A DNA stretch of 64,000 nt from the NCBI RefSeq assembly GCF_000154785.2, contig NC_015730.1, positions 744,001 to 808,000 of the forward strand. Reading direction: 5' to 3'. This document shows positions 9,351 through 18,534 of this stretch, one piece after another. Source of the DNA: Roseobacter litoralis Och 149 (GTDB taxonomy: Bacteria > Pseudomonadota > Alphaproteobacteria > Rhodobacterales > Rhodobacteraceae). Below the pieces are notes generated by a model. The model searched no databases and had not been told where the DNA came from. It saw nothing but the letters and a program-made list of their open reading frames with translations. The translations under genes and the position numbers were made by a program. Position 1 is the first letter of the stretch, and each line of letters opens with the position of its first letter.

Positions 9351-10439
9351 ATGCCGACAATTCACTTGGAAAATCTGATAAAACGATACGGTGACGTAGA
9401 GGTTTTGCATGGCATCGAACTTGAGATGGCCGACAATGAGTTCACGGTTCTTGTGGGTCCTTCAGGCTGCGGAAAATCCACGACTTTACGCATGATCGCA
9501 GGGCTTGAGGATGTGACAGAGGGTGAAATCTACGTAGATGGTCGGCCCGTCAGTCGGCTTGAGCCAAAAGACCGTGATCTGGCGATGGTGTTTCAGGACT
9601 ACGCGCTTTATCCACACATGAACGTCGCCAAAAATATGTCCTTCGCTTTGCGCCTGCAAAAACGACCCAAAGCGGAAATTGACGAAAAGGTCCGCACCGT
9701 GGCGGCGACCCTCGGGTTGAGCGATTACCTCAACCGCAAACCGGGTGAGCTATCAGGTGGTCAACGCCAGCGGGTTGCCATGGGGCGTGCGCTGACGCGG
9801 GATGCCAGCACATTTCTTTTTGATGAACCGCTCTCAAACCTTGATGCCAAGCTGCGCGGTCAGATGCGGGCCGAACTGGCGCTAATGAGCCAGCGTGTTC
9901 AGAAGAACATGATTTACGTCACGCATGATCAGATCGAAGCGATGACATTGGCGGATCGGATTGTGGTGATGCATGGCGGGTACATCCAGCAGCAGGGCAC
10001 CCCAGAAGAGCTGTTCAAGCACCCGGTCAATAAATTTGTGGCGGGTTTTCTGGGCATGCCGCCGATGAACTTTCTCAACGCAGAAATCGAACAACGGGAA
10101 AACAAGGTCTATGCCAAGGGCGACGGGTTCGATCTGTTGCTGGAGGGCGAGAGGGCGTCGGCTGCTCTGCAGAACAAAAGCAAGGATGTGATCATTGGCG
10201 TGCGGCCATCCGATCTGACCTATGCGCCGGATTGCGACAGGGAGCATGCGTTGGAATTGCATGTGATGGTGTCGGAATACGTAGGTGCGCAGTCTGTTTT
10301 GCTCTGCACCTGCGGTGGGGCAAAAATCATGGTTGAACTTGGCTCGGACACGCCTGTCGCACTGGGCCAGACGCTGACGTTTGCGGTCAATTCAGGAGGG
10401 ATACATCTCTTTGACCGCCAGAGTGAGGTTGCTTTGTAG
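9351..10439 (+). CDS. Sugar ABC transporter ATP-binding subunit (MalK/UgpC type)
   Basis: 362-residue ATPase with Walker A GPSGCGKST (about 37-45), a Q-loop (MVFQDYALYPHM), signature LSGGQRQRVAMGRAL, Walker B FLFDEPLSNLD and H-loop YVTHDQ. A C-terminal MOP/TOBE-like regulatory domain follows, as in MalK and UgpC. It energises uptake by the two permeases encoded downstream. It is the first gene of the operon and lies directly behind the candidate operator. All catalytic motifs are intact. Substrate specificity is set by the binding protein, not by this subunit. Confidence 0.95.
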   Translation: MPTIHLENLIKRYGDVEVLHGIELEMADNEFTVLVGPSGCGKSTTLRMIAGLEDVTEGEIYVDGRPVSRLEPKDRDLAMVFQDYALYPHMNVAKNMSFALRLQKRPKAEIDEKVRTVAATLGLSDYLNRKPGELSGGQRQRVAMGRALTRDASTFLFDEPLSNLDAKLRGQMRAELALMSQRVQKNMIYVTHDQIEAMTLADRIVVMHGGYIQQQGTPEELFKHPVNKFVAGFLGMPPMNFLNAEIEQRENKVYAKGDGFDLLLEGERASAALQNKSKDVIIGVRPSDLTYAPDCDREHALELHVMVSEYVGAQSVLLCTCGGAKIMVELGSDTPVALGQTLTFAVNSGGIHLFDRQSEVAL

Positions 10440-10468
10440 CGGCCTGAATTTTTTATGGGAGGACACAG

Positions 10469-11797
10469 ATGTATACGACACTAAAACGGACAGGGATCAG
10501 CGTTTCCGCTGCGCTCTTCATGACGGGAGCGGTTTTCGCTAACCCTTATGCTGAATACGAGGGCACGACGCTGATCGTGAACTTTCCCGCACACCCGCAT
10601 TACAACGCGGCCATGAAAATTCTGCCTGAGTTCACCGCAGAAACCGGGATTGAGGTTGAAGTTGATCAACTGCCCTACCTCAAGATGCGCGAACGTCAGA
10701 CGTTGGAGCTTGCGCAGGACGAGGGGGAATACGACCTGATCTCCTACGTAGTGTTTTCAAAGGCTGATTATGTCTTCGCGGATCAACTTGAAAACCTGGC
10801 CAAGTACTTCATGGACCCTAAGCTGGCCGATCCAAACTACGATGCCGAAGACCTGATTGACGGCTATGTTCAAAACATCGGCGTTGCAGGTGGGGCCAAA
10901 GGTTATCTGCCGGGCCCGACGGGATCGCTTTTTGGTATCCCTTTCGGGTCGGAAACATCCGTGCTGGCCTATCGAAAGGACATCTTTGAAAAGCACGGGA
11001 TCGCCAAGCCCGAGACCTATGACCAACTGCTTGATGCGGCGTGTAAAATACCCGAACTGGAACCCGGCATGGGCGGTATGGCATCGCGGGCCGCATCCGG
11101 ACATCAGGCCAGTCATGCGTTTTTGCTGCACCTCGCGCCATTGGGCGGGCGCGTTTTTGACGATGCGTGGAACCCGATCATCAACAACGCAGCGGGCAAG
11201 CAAGCTGCCGAAGCGCTCAAGACCATCGTAGATTGTGGCCCCGAAGGATCGCTCAGCTTTGGACCATCCGAGGCGGCGGCGGCCTTTTCCAACGGTGAGG
11301 CCGCCATGTTCCTTGATTCAATCGCCTTCATGCCCGGGTTTGAAGACCCTGACCGCTCAAAGGTTGTGGGCAAAGTCGGCTATGCGATGCACCCCGAAGG
11401 CGTGCGCAGGGGCAGCCAGACAGGTGGCTTCGGAATTGCGATCCCAAAGAATGCCGAAAACAAGGAAGCCGCCTTTTTGCTGATGCAGTGGCTCACGTCC
11501 AAACAGGGGGACCTGAAGGTCGCGATGGCAGGCGGTAACCCTTCGCGGTTCTCCACCTACCAAGACCCCGGCCTGAACGAGAAATTCCCGTTCTCGGCCA
11601 CGTTCGGCGAAGCTCTGAAATACGCGGACCCTGACTGGCGTCCGATCATCCCTGTGTGGGGTAAGATCAACGCGGATATCGGCACCACAATGTCCAAGGT
11701 TCTGACAGAGGGTCTCGATATTCAGGAAGCACTGGACGGTGTTGCAGAGCGGACGCGCGCCGTGATGGATGATGCAGGTTATTATACCTGGCAGTAA
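10469..11797 (+). CDS. Sugar ABC transporter substrate-binding protein
   Basis: 442-residue family 1 extracellular solute-binding protein with a signal peptide (hydrophobic run about 10-25, cleavage near AVFANP). A clear ribosome site (GGGAGG) precedes the ATG by 7 bases. It should deliver a sugar or glycoside to the permeases in the periplasm. E. coli YcjN, in the glucosylglycerate-linked ycj cluster, is the closest analogy by gene context: kinase-free, with a phosphorylase, two permeases and a LacI regulator. A strong stem-loop follows the stop codon, probably favouring higher expression of this subunit than of the permeases. Confidence 0.93.
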   Translation: MYTTLKRTGISVSAALFMTGAVFANPYAEYEGTTLIVNFPAHPHYNAAMKILPEFTAETGIEVEVDQLPYLKMRERQTLELAQDEGEYDLISYVVFSKADYVFADQLENLAKYFMDPKLADPNYDAEDLIDGYVQNIGVAGGAKGYLPGPTGSLFGIPFGSETSVLAYRKDIFEKHGIAKPETYDQLLDAACKIPELEPGMGGMASRAASGHQASHAFLLHLAPLGGRVFDDAWNPIINNAAGKQAAEALKTIVDCGPEGSLSFGPSEAAAAFSNGEAAMFLDSIAFMPGFEDPDRSKVVGKVGYAMHPEGVRRGSQTGGFGIAIPKNAENKEAAFLLMQWLTSKQGDLKVAMAGGNPSRFSTYQDPGLNEKFPFSATFGEALKYADPDWRPIIPVWGKINADIGTTMSKVLTEGLDIQEALDGVAERTRAVMDDAGYYTWQ

Positions 11798-11808
11798 CCT
11801 CCCAGCGT

Positions 11809-11838
11809 TCGGGGCGCGCGCTGTTTTGTGCGCCCCGA
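11809..11838 (+). terminator. Intra-operon stem-loop after the sugar-binding protein gene
   Basis: Nine-base-pair GC-rich inverted repeat (TCGGGGCGC / GCGCCCCGA) in the 76-base gap between binding protein and first permease. It has no T-run, so it is likelier an mRNA-stabilising or partial-attenuation structure than a full terminator. Confidence 0.6.
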
Positions 11839-11873
11839 GCCTGTCCTGACTGAACCAGAAAAGAGTTGTTTTC

Positions 11874-12788
11874 ATGCGCATCGCCATGGCCAACCGTTTG
11901 ACGCCTTACATGTTCATGGCCCCCGCCGTGCTGATCATGGCAATGGCGTTGATGTATCCGCTGGGCTACATGATCTGGGGCAGTTTTCGCGAATGGAACC
12001 CCAGTCAGACAATCGGTGAGGCCGAATTCGTTGGCCTGAAAAACTACATTACCCTTTGGGGCGATCCGAATTTCCACGAAAGCCTTGTGGTCACGCTGAA
12101 GTTTGCGTTCTTCGTTGTGACATTGGAGATGCTGATTGGTGTGGGCCTTGCGTTGCTGCTTGATCGCAACATCCGCGGCATGTCCATTTTGCGCACATTG
12201 TTCATTCTGCCGATGATGATCGCGCCGGTGGTGGTGGGTCTGATGTGGCGCTACATGTATCACCCGACCATCGGCACCTTTAACGGCTTTCTCGACAAGC
12301 TGGGTCTGCCCCGGGTGGACTGGCTGGGCGAACATGCGCTGATGTCGATCATCATTGCCGATATCTGGCAGTGGACGCCCTTCATTTTCATCCTGTCACT
12401 GGCAGCGCTGCAGTCCTTGCCCCGCTCCGCGCTTGAAGCGGCGCGGATTGACGGTGCGACCGGCTGGCAGCAAATCTGGCATATCAAACTGCCGCTGATG
12501 ATGCCCGTGCTGATCGTCACCGCGCTTTTGCGTCTGATTGATGCGTTCAAGGTGCTTGAGGTGATCCTTGTGATGACCGAAGGCGGGCCGGGTCTGTCCA
12601 CGGAAATCCTTGCCTTGCGCATTTCCCGCACCGCGACGGAGTTTCGCGAACTTGGGGTCGCAGCGGCCATGTCGAACTATCTGCTCATTCTGCTGCTGTT
12701 TTTGACGCTGGGCATGTTTGTCTTCACCCGCTGGCAAGAGGCGCGCGCGGCCCGGCTGAACGCGATGGTTCAGGAGGAGGACAGCTGA
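11874..12788 (+). CDS. Sugar ABC transporter permease (MalF type)
   Basis: 304-residue inner-membrane permease with six predicted spans. The binding-protein-dependent permease loop EAARIDGATGWQQIW, which docks on the ATPase, is visible in the C-terminal half. An alternative ATG lies four codons downstream. It is coupled to the next permease by a TGATG stop/start overlap, implying equal translation. Length and motif are typical of the MalF/UgpA group of carbohydrate transporters. Confidence 0.93.
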   Translation: MRIAMANRLTPYMFMAPAVLIMAMALMYPLGYMIWGSFREWNPSQTIGEAEFVGLKNYITLWGDPNFHESLVVTLKFAFFVVTLEMLIGVGLALLLDRNIRGMSILRTLFILPMMIAPVVVGLMWRYMYHPTIGTFNGFLDKLGLPRVDWLGEHALMSIIIADIWQWTPFIFILSLAALQSLPRSALEAARIDGATGWQQIWHIKLPLMMPVLIVTALLRLIDAFKVLEVILVMTEGGPGLSTEILALRISRTATEFRELGVAAAMSNYLLILLLFLTLGMFVFTRWQEARAARLNAMVQEEDS

Positions 12789-13723
12789 TGGCCGCCAGAC
12801 AAGAACGTCAACCCGTCGGTTTTTACGCCATCATTGTGGCGCTGGTCTTTATGTCTGTGGGGCCGGTTCTGTTGATGCTGGTCAATTCGTTCAAGCTGGA
12901 CGTGGACATCCTGTCGGGTGGCACGGGCTTGCTGTTTTTGCCCACGATCAAGAACTACGAAACAGCGCTCTGCGATGTCTTGTGGTATGAAATCGACCAC
13001 CTTGATTTTTGCTCATTGAAATTCGGGGGCGCATTCATCAACTCGCTGATAATCGCGCTGATCTCGACCCTGCTGACCCTGATCATCGGCTGTATGGCGG
13101 CTTATGCCTTGGTGCGGTTCAGATTCATGGGCCGTGACACAGTGTCGATGAGCACGCTGATGGTGCGCATGGTACCGCCTGCGGTGCTGCTTGTGCCGGT
13201 TTTCGGACTGTGGAACAATGAATTCTGCCTTGATCGCGATGGGTTGATCGGCGGCATGATCCGCGACACCTTTGGCGGGCGCGGTGATGTTTGTCTGGCC
13301 GGGACGCATTCGGGGATCATCCTGATCTATGTCGCGATGAACCTGCCCTTTGTGATCTGGATCTTGCAGAGCTTTATCGTTCAGGTGCCGCGATCGTTGG
13401 AAGAAGCCGCGCGCGTGGACGGGGCCGGCCCGTTTCAGGTGTTCTTCAAGGTCGTGCTGCCGCTGATCAAACCGGGCCTAGCGGCGGCGGCCATTTTCAC
13501 CTTTCGGATTGCATGGAACGAATACCTGCTGGCCTCGGCTCTGAGTGATCGCGACACCCGCACCGTACCCATTCTGATCGTGAACAACATGTCGGAATTC
13601 AATGTCGAATGGGGCGTGATCATGGCCACTGGCATGCTGCTTGCCATCCCACCGATCATCTTCACGCTCTTTGCGAGCCGTCAGATCATTACCGGCATGA
13701 CGGCGGGCGCGGTCAAGGGATGA
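12788..13723 (+). CDS. Sugar ABC transporter permease (MalG type) with cysteine-bearing loops
   Basis: 311-residue partner permease carrying the ATPase-docking loop EEAARVDGAGPFQVF. It is about 30 residues longer than common MalG-type proteins. The extra length lies in two loops between membrane spans, one with Cys62 and Cys75 and one with Cys147 and Cys169. Both are probably periplasmic and could form disulfides, an unusual trait that may relate to contact with the binding protein. Its stop overlaps the start of the b561 gene (ATGA). Confidence 0.92.
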   Translation: MAARQERQPVGFYAIIVALVFMSVGPVLLMLVNSFKLDVDILSGGTGLLFLPTIKNYETALCDVLWYEIDHLDFCSLKFGGAFINSLIIALISTLLTLIIGCMAAYALVRFRFMGRDTVSMSTLMVRMVPPAVLLVPVFGLWNNEFCLDRDGLIGGMIRDTFGGRGDVCLAGTHSGIILIYVAMNLPFVIWILQSFIVQVPRSLEEAARVDGAGPFQVFFKVVLPLIKPGLAAAAIFTFRIAWNEYLLASALSDRDTRTVPILIVNNMSEFNVEWGVIMATGMLLAIPPIIFTLFASRQIITGMTAGAVKG

Positions 13724-14484
13724 TGTGGGACTGGCTGCTTGCGCCGATTGACCCGACACGGGTGCATGACGTCGGCTTTGCGGTTTCATGGCACGCGCGG
13801 ACAATGGTCATTGCATGGGGCGTGATTGCCCCGCTGGCCATTCTGATCGCGCGGTTTTTCAAGATTTTACCGGGTCAGGACTGGCCGCGCGAGTTGGATG
13901 TACAGGTCTGGTGGCGGTGCCATCTGTTCGGGCAGTTGACGGTTGCCGCGCTTTCCGTCGTGGGGTTCGTTTTGCTCTACTGGGTCTCTTCTGACGGGCC
14001 TTTGTCGTGGCATGGGTGGCTGGGCTATGGCGTGCTTGCAGCCCTTTTTGTGCAGGTCACCCTCGGCTTTTTGCGCGGTGACAAGGGGGGGCCAACCATG
14101 CCGGGCGGCAACATGCGCGGGGATCACTATGATATGACCCGATGGCGTTTGATTTTTGAACATGTGCATAAATCCGTGGGCTATGCGGCGATCCTGTTGG
14201 CCTTGGTGACGATCATTTTCGGGCTGTGGCACGCGAATGCACCGAATTGGATGTGGGTGACCTTGGGGCTGTGGTGGAGCGGATTGCTATGTGCATTCGT
14301 CGTGTTGCAGCGCAAGGGGTTTGCCGTGGACACCTATCAGGCCATCTGGGGCGCGGACCCAGCGCATCCGGGCAACCAACGCGCGGCACCGGGGTGGGGC
14401 GTGCGCCGTATGAATATACCTGATGAACAGAAGGGAGAACGCGATGTTCGGGATGATCGACGGGACCGGCTTCAACGCAATTGA
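13720..14484 (+). CDS. Cytochrome b561-like membrane protein
   Basis: 254 residues with about five predicted membrane spans and several conserved His residues suited to b-heme binding (SWHAR, WWRCH, SWHGWLGY, FEHVHKSVGY). It resembles the ferric-reductase/DOMON-associated cytochrome b561 family, which passes electrons across the inner membrane. The ATG at 13720 overlaps the permease stop by four bases, and the downstream gene begins inside its 3' end, so it is part of the sugar operon by translational coupling. A redox protein in an ABC sugar operon is odd; it may serve periplasmic sugar oxidation, but that is inference. Confidence 0.8.
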   Translation: MMWDWLLAPIDPTRVHDVGFAVSWHARTMVIAWGVIAPLAILIARFFKILPGQDWPRELDVQVWWRCHLFGQLTVAALSVVGFVLLYWVSSDGPLSWHGWLGYGVLAALFVQVTLGFLRGDKGGPTMPGGNMRGDHYDMTRWRLIFEHVHKSVGYAAILLALVTIIFGLWHANAPNWMWVTLGLWWSGLLCAFVVLQRKGFAVDTYQAIWGADPAHPGNQRAAPGWGVRRMNIPDEQKGERDVRDDRRDRLQRN

Positions 14485-15376
14485 CCCCAGCTTTAACGAC
14501 TGCCTGATTGGACATGCGCGCGTGGATCGGTTGTGGACCGGCGCGCGCTGGTCCGAGGGGCCTGTGTGGATTGCGGCAGGGCGCTATCTGCTCTGGTCGG
14601 ATATTCCCAACAATCGGATGTTGCGCTGGGATGACACCGATGGCAGCGTTTCGACCTTTCGCCAGCCTTCAAACAATTCCAACGGACACAGCGTGGACCG
14701 GCAAGGGCGCTTGGTTTCCTGCGAACATCTGTCCCGCCGGGTGACCCGCACCGAGCCTGATGGCTCCATCACCGTGATCGCCGACAGTTATCAGGGAAAG
14801 CGGCTGAATTCGCCGAATGACGTTGTTGTCAAATCCGATGGATCGATCTGGTTCACGGACCCGTCCTACGGCATCATGATGGATTACGAGGGGATGCGCG
14901 CCCCCAGTGAAATCGGGGCGTGCCACGTATACCGTGTCGATCACAATGGGGACATTCGGATCGTCGCCGATGATTATATCAAGCCGAACGGTCTGGCCTT
15001 TTCACCGGATGAGACGCAGCTTTACATCGCAGATACCGGTGGAACGCACATGCCTGATGGCCCCGCCCATATCCGCCGCCACAGTGTGGCAGCTGATGGC
15101 ACGCTCAGCGGTGGTGACGTCTTTGCCACCTGTGACAGCGGTTTTTTCGACGGGTTCCGGCTGGACACGGACGGTCGGATCTGGACCTCCGCGGCGGATG
15201 GTGTGCACTGCCTGTCCACTGGCGGGGAGCTGCTCGGCAAAATCCTGATTCCGGAGTTTGTGGCAAATGTCTGTTTTGGCGGCGAAAAACTGAACCGGTT
15301 GTTCATTTGCGGCACCACGTCGCTTTATGCGGTGTATCTCAACGTGAATGGTGTCTCGCCCTATGGCTCTGCGTGA
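14444..15376 (+). CDS. SMP-30/gluconolactonase-family lactonase
   Basis: 310-residue six-bladed propeller protein of the SMP-30/gluconolaconase/LRE group. Metal-binding positions are recognisable: Glu in WSEGPVW, Asn in NSPNDVV and Asp in GFRLDTDGRIW. Such enzymes hydrolyse sugar lactones in the cytoplasm. The ATG at 14444 is preferred over the one at 14423 because an AGGGAG site lies 7 bases upstream of it. It overlaps the b561 gene by 41 bases and ends the compact part of the operon. Its presence suggests that an oxidised sugar is part of the pathway; the natural lactone is unknown. Confidence 0.88.
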   Translation: MFGMIDGTGFNAIDPSFNDCLIGHARVDRLWTGARWSEGPVWIAAGRYLLWSDIPNNRMLRWDDTDGSVSTFRQPSNNSNGHSVDRQGRLVSCEHLSRRVTRTEPDGSITVIADSYQGKRLNSPNDVVVKSDGSIWFTDPSYGIMMDYEGMRAPSEIGACHVYRVDHNGDIRIVADDYIKPNGLAFSPDETQLYIADTGGTHMPDGPAHIRRHSVAADGTLSGGDVFATCDSGFFDGFRLDTDGRIWTSAADGVHCLSTGGELLGKILIPEFVANVCFGGEKLNRLFICGTTSLYAVYLNVNGVSPYGSA

Positions 15377-15550
15377 TGGCTTGACCCGCTTGCGCGGATG
15401 AACCGACCCTCGCGGCATTCGACAAAGAAATGGTCAGCCGCGTAGCTCTGACTGTCCTTTGTGCCGGATTTGGTGGAATTTGCTGGGCAAACCGCGCTAA
15501 ACAATGTTGGCTTGTGGCTGAACGTTCAAGACAACCGGACCTCTGAATAG

Positions 15551-17299
15551 ATGAAAGCCAGTAAGACGACCTCCTTCAGCATGCGCCTCGCATCGCTCGT
15601 CCGTCAGATTTATCCAGACATTGACGCTGATATCCTCTCCAGCAAGATCGTTGAGGCGTTCTGGCCTGAAGGCGCCAAGCCGCGCAAGCGGGGGCGCTTG
15701 CCGGGCAACAATCTGTGGACTGAAAAAGACGCGCTGCTGATTACCTATGGCAACTCTATACTGGACGGGTCTCACAAGCCGCTTGATCTGCTTCATGATT
15801 TTCTGCTGCGCTACATGAAAGGCGTGGTGAATGGCGTGCACATCCTGCCATTTTTTCCATTTACGTCTGACGATGGCTTTGCGGTATCTGACTTTCGGGC
15901 GGTAAATCCGCAGCTAGGTGATTGGGCCGATATAAACCGGATCGGGGGTGCGTTTCACCTTATGTCCGATCTTGTGCTGAACCATGTGTCCAGCCAGGGG
16001 GCGTGGTTCAATGCCTACCGGCAGGGGCAGGTGCCCTATGATCGCTTCTTTTTCGAGGCGTCCCCCGATGATGATCTGTCGGCAGTGGTCCGGCCGCGCA
16101 CCACACCCTTGCTGCAGAAAATCGAAACCGTGAACGGGCCGCGCCATGTCTGGTGTACCTTTAGCCACGACCAGATCGATCTGGATTTCCGCAACCCGGA
16201 GGTCTTGTTGGAGTTTCTGCGCATTATCCGACTGCATGTAGACAATGGTGTTCAGATCATCCGCCTCGATGCCGTCGCGTTTCTGTGGAAAGAGGTGGGT
16301 TCACCGTCGATCCATTTGCCGCAGACCCATGCGATTGTGCAGCTCATGCGCATGCTGTGCGACTACGCGGCGGAGACGATCATTCTGCTGACCGAAACCA
16401 ACGTGCCCAAGGCCGAAAACCTCAGCTATTTCGGGAACCGTAATGAGGCGCATGCGATTTACAACTTTCCGCTGCCGCCACTGATCCTGCATGCCATGAT
16501 GTCGGGGTCCGCCCGGTACCTGCGGCGCTGGCAAAGCGGGATGCCACCCGCGCAATTGGGCTGTGCCTATCTGAACTTCACGGCCAGCCACGATGGGATC
16601 GGAATGCGCCCGGCAGAAGGGCTTCTGCCGCCACAGGAACAGGCGCAGATGATCCAGACGGTCCGGGACATTGGCGGGCTCGTATCCATGCGCGCACTGC
16701 CGGACGGGGGTGAAGCGCCCTACGAGTTGAACACGACATTTATCGAGGCTACATCGCGTACCTTCAAGGGAGAGGATGACCGGCATTTTGACCGGTTTAT
16801 CTGCTCTCAGACAATCGTGATGTCTCTCGAAGGGATCCCGGCTTTCTACATCCATTCCATGCTCGCGACATCCAATGATCATGGGCAGGTCGAAAGGCGG
16901 GGTATGAACCGGGCGATCAACCGGCATCGGTGGGATTATCCAAGCTTGCAGGCGCAACTGGCGGATCCTGAGACAATCCATGCAAAAGTTCTCGGTGCCC
17001 TGTCCGCGCGCTTGCGTCTGCGGGCGCGGCAATCCGCATTTCACCCCAATGCCACTCAGTTTACCATGTCTTTGGATGATCGGGTCTTTGGAGTATGGCG
17101 GCAAAGTCTGGACCGCTTTCAGTCGGTATTCGCCTTGCACAATGTGAGTGACGAGGTCGTAGACATTCCTGCCGCCTCAATGAACCTCATCGATGACGAA
17201 GACTGGGTGGATATTCTGAGCGGCGAAAAGATTGACGTTTTTGCTGACGCGATTACCCTTGCCCCTTATCAATGCCGCTGGATTACAAACAAAATCTAA
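15551..17299 (+). CDS. GH13_18 sugar phosphorylase, probably glucosylglycerate phosphorylase
   Basis: 582-residue (beta/alpha)8 retaining glucosidase-fold phosphorylase of the sucrose-phosphorylase subfamily. The nucleophile is Asp240 (IIRLDAVAF), the acid/base is Glu282 in TETNVP, and the third acidic residue is Asp348 (TASHDG). The TETNVP signature is shared by the branch containing glucosylglycerate phosphorylase (E. coli YcjM) and sucrose-6-phosphate phosphorylase, rather than classical sucrose phosphorylase. It would split the glucoside with phosphate into glucose 1-phosphate plus the acceptor. It lies 174 bases after the SMP-30 gene in the same direction and meets a likely glucosylglycerate-synthesis pair tail to tail, only 9 bases away. 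No strong ribosome site is seen. Substrate is inferred from context. Confidence 0.85.
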   Translation: MKASKTTSFSMRLASLVRQIYPDIDADILSSKIVEAFWPEGAKPRKRGRLPGNNLWTEKDALLITYGNSILDGSHKPLDLLHDFLLRYMKGVVNGVHILPFFPFTSDDGFAVSDFRAVNPQLGDWADINRIGGAFHLMSDLVLNHVSSQGAWFNAYRQGQVPYDRFFFEASPDDDLSAVVRPRTTPLLQKIETVNGPRHVWCTFSHDQIDLDFRNPEVLLEFLRIIRLHVDNGVQIIRLDAVAFLWKEVGSPSIHLPQTHAIVQLMRMLCDYAAETIILLTETNVPKAENLSYFGNRNEAHAIYNFPLPPLILHAMMSGSARYLRRWQSGMPPAQLGCAYLNFTASHDGIGMRPAEGLLPPQEQAQMIQTVRDIGGLVSMRALPDGGEAPYELNTTFIEATSRTFKGEDDRHFDRFICSQTIVMSLEGIPAFYIHSMLATSNDHGQVERRGMNRAINRHRWDYPSLQAQLADPETIHAKVLGALSARLRLRARQSAFHPNATQFTMSLDDRVFGVWRQSLDRFQSVFALHNVSDEVVDIPAASMNLIDDEDWVDILSGEKIDVFADAITLAPYQCRWITNKI

Positions 17300-17308
17300 T
17301 CCGTCCGC

Positions 17309-18529
17309 TTACTGGTAGTCTGCTTCATCTGCCGCAGCTGCCGCACGCATGTCGCTCAAGAAGCGCGGGTCCGCTGAATGAACCCTGTTCCAGGTTGGGA
17401 TGAACGGCGTTTCATGCGGGTTCTCGATGAAAACCTGACCTGCGCGCATGATGTTCTCGGCAAATAACTCAATCGCCGTTTCTTCCTCATGTCGGTCAAT
17501 CGAGAGGCCATTCATTTTGGCGTCGTTGTAATACGCCTCCAGAACATCCAGAGCGCTGCGGTAATATGTTGCTTTGAGAGCACGGAACGTGTTGGCGGTA
17601 AAGACCGTGCCGTCGGCAGCCAGTTTTCGAAACACCGCCTTGCAAATATCCGTGGACATTCGGCTGAGGCCTGCGTCTGCATCCTCTGTGCTCAGCTCCT
17701 GATGCTTGTGGTCGTAAGCATCGGATATCTCGACCTGACACACGGCTTTCGGGGCAAGGTTGCGCCAAGCTTCGGATAACACGCCAATCTCCAACCCCCA
17801 GTCGGAGGGTATACGCAAATCTGGCAGGATCGCGGTGCGCATGGCAAATTCGCCCGACAATGGATAGCGGAAGCTGCGCAGGTAGTCGATGTAGTCCCTG
17901 TCACCGATCACGCGTTTCAAGGCGATCAGCAGCGGGCTGACCAACAGCCGCGTCACCCGGCCGTTCATCTTGTCGCCGCCAATGCGCGGGTAATAGCCCT
18001 TGGCGACCTGATAGGGGAAATTCGGATTGGCCACCGGATAGACAAGGCGGGACAGCATTTCGTTCTTATAGGTAAGAATATCGCAGTCATGGATGGCCAT
18101 CACCGCGCTGTCCGCACAGGCGATCAGATAGCCAAGTGCGGACCAGACATTCTTGCCTTTGCCCTGTTCCGCCGGGGCAAGGCCCATTGCATCAAGGCGC
18201 GCGCCAAGTTCCAACATGCGCGGGCTGTCGTTCCAGATCACGATGTGGTTTTGGTTGAGGCCCTTGAAAAACTGCTTTGCATGGCGAAATTGCGCCTCAT
18301 CCGCCTGATCGAGTCCAATGATGATGCGGTGCAGAAATGTGACTTGCGACAGTTCAGACAGAATATTGGGCATCGCATCGCCCTCAAGCTCGGAATAGAG
18401 GCAAGGCAGGATCAATGAGATTTTGCGCGTCTGAGCAAAAGTGACCAGTTCGTCATTCATCTCGGGAACTGACCGGGTGCGCAGGTTGTGAAGGGTCGTG
18501 ATGTTTCCATTCTGGTGGAAATCGGCCAT
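17309..18529 (-). CDS. gpgS: Probable glucosyl-3-phosphoglycerate synthase
   Basis: 406-residue GT-A glycosyltransferase. The sequence shows an N-terminal nucleotide-sugar fold (LILPCLYSELEGDA), a conserved GKGKNVWSALGY stretch and a DxD-like metal site in AIHDCDILTY. This layout matches glucosyl-3-phosphoglycerate synthases (GT81), which join NDP-glucose to 3-phosphoglycerate. The ATG at 18529 follows the stop of the phosphatase gene by 5 bases; longer readings would overlap it. The partner phosphatase immediately upstream makes this a two-step glucosylglycerate pathway, the compatible solute made under salt stress or nitrogen limitation. A mannosyl donor cannot be excluded from sequence alone. 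Confidence 0.8.
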   Translation of the reverse strand: MADFHQNGNITTLHNLRTRSVPEMNDELVTFAQTRKISLILPCLYSELEGDAMPNILSELSQVTFLHRIIIGLDQADEAQFRHAKQFFKGLNQNHIVIWNDSPRMLELGARLDAMGLAPAEQGKGKNVWSALGYLIACADSAVMAIHDCDILTYKNEMLSRLVYPVANPNFPYQVAKGYYPRIGGDKMNGRVTRLLVSPLLIALKRVIGDRDYIDYLRSFRYPLSGEFAMRTAILPDLRIPSDWGLEIGVLSEAWRNLAPKAVCQVEISDAYDHKHQELSTEDADAGLSRMSTDICKAVFRKLAADGTVFTANTFRALKATYYRSALDVLEAYYNDAKMNGLSIDRHEEETAIELFAENIMRAGQVFIENPHETPFIPTWNRVHSADPRFLSDMRAAAAADEADYQ

Positions 18530-18534
18530 GTGGG

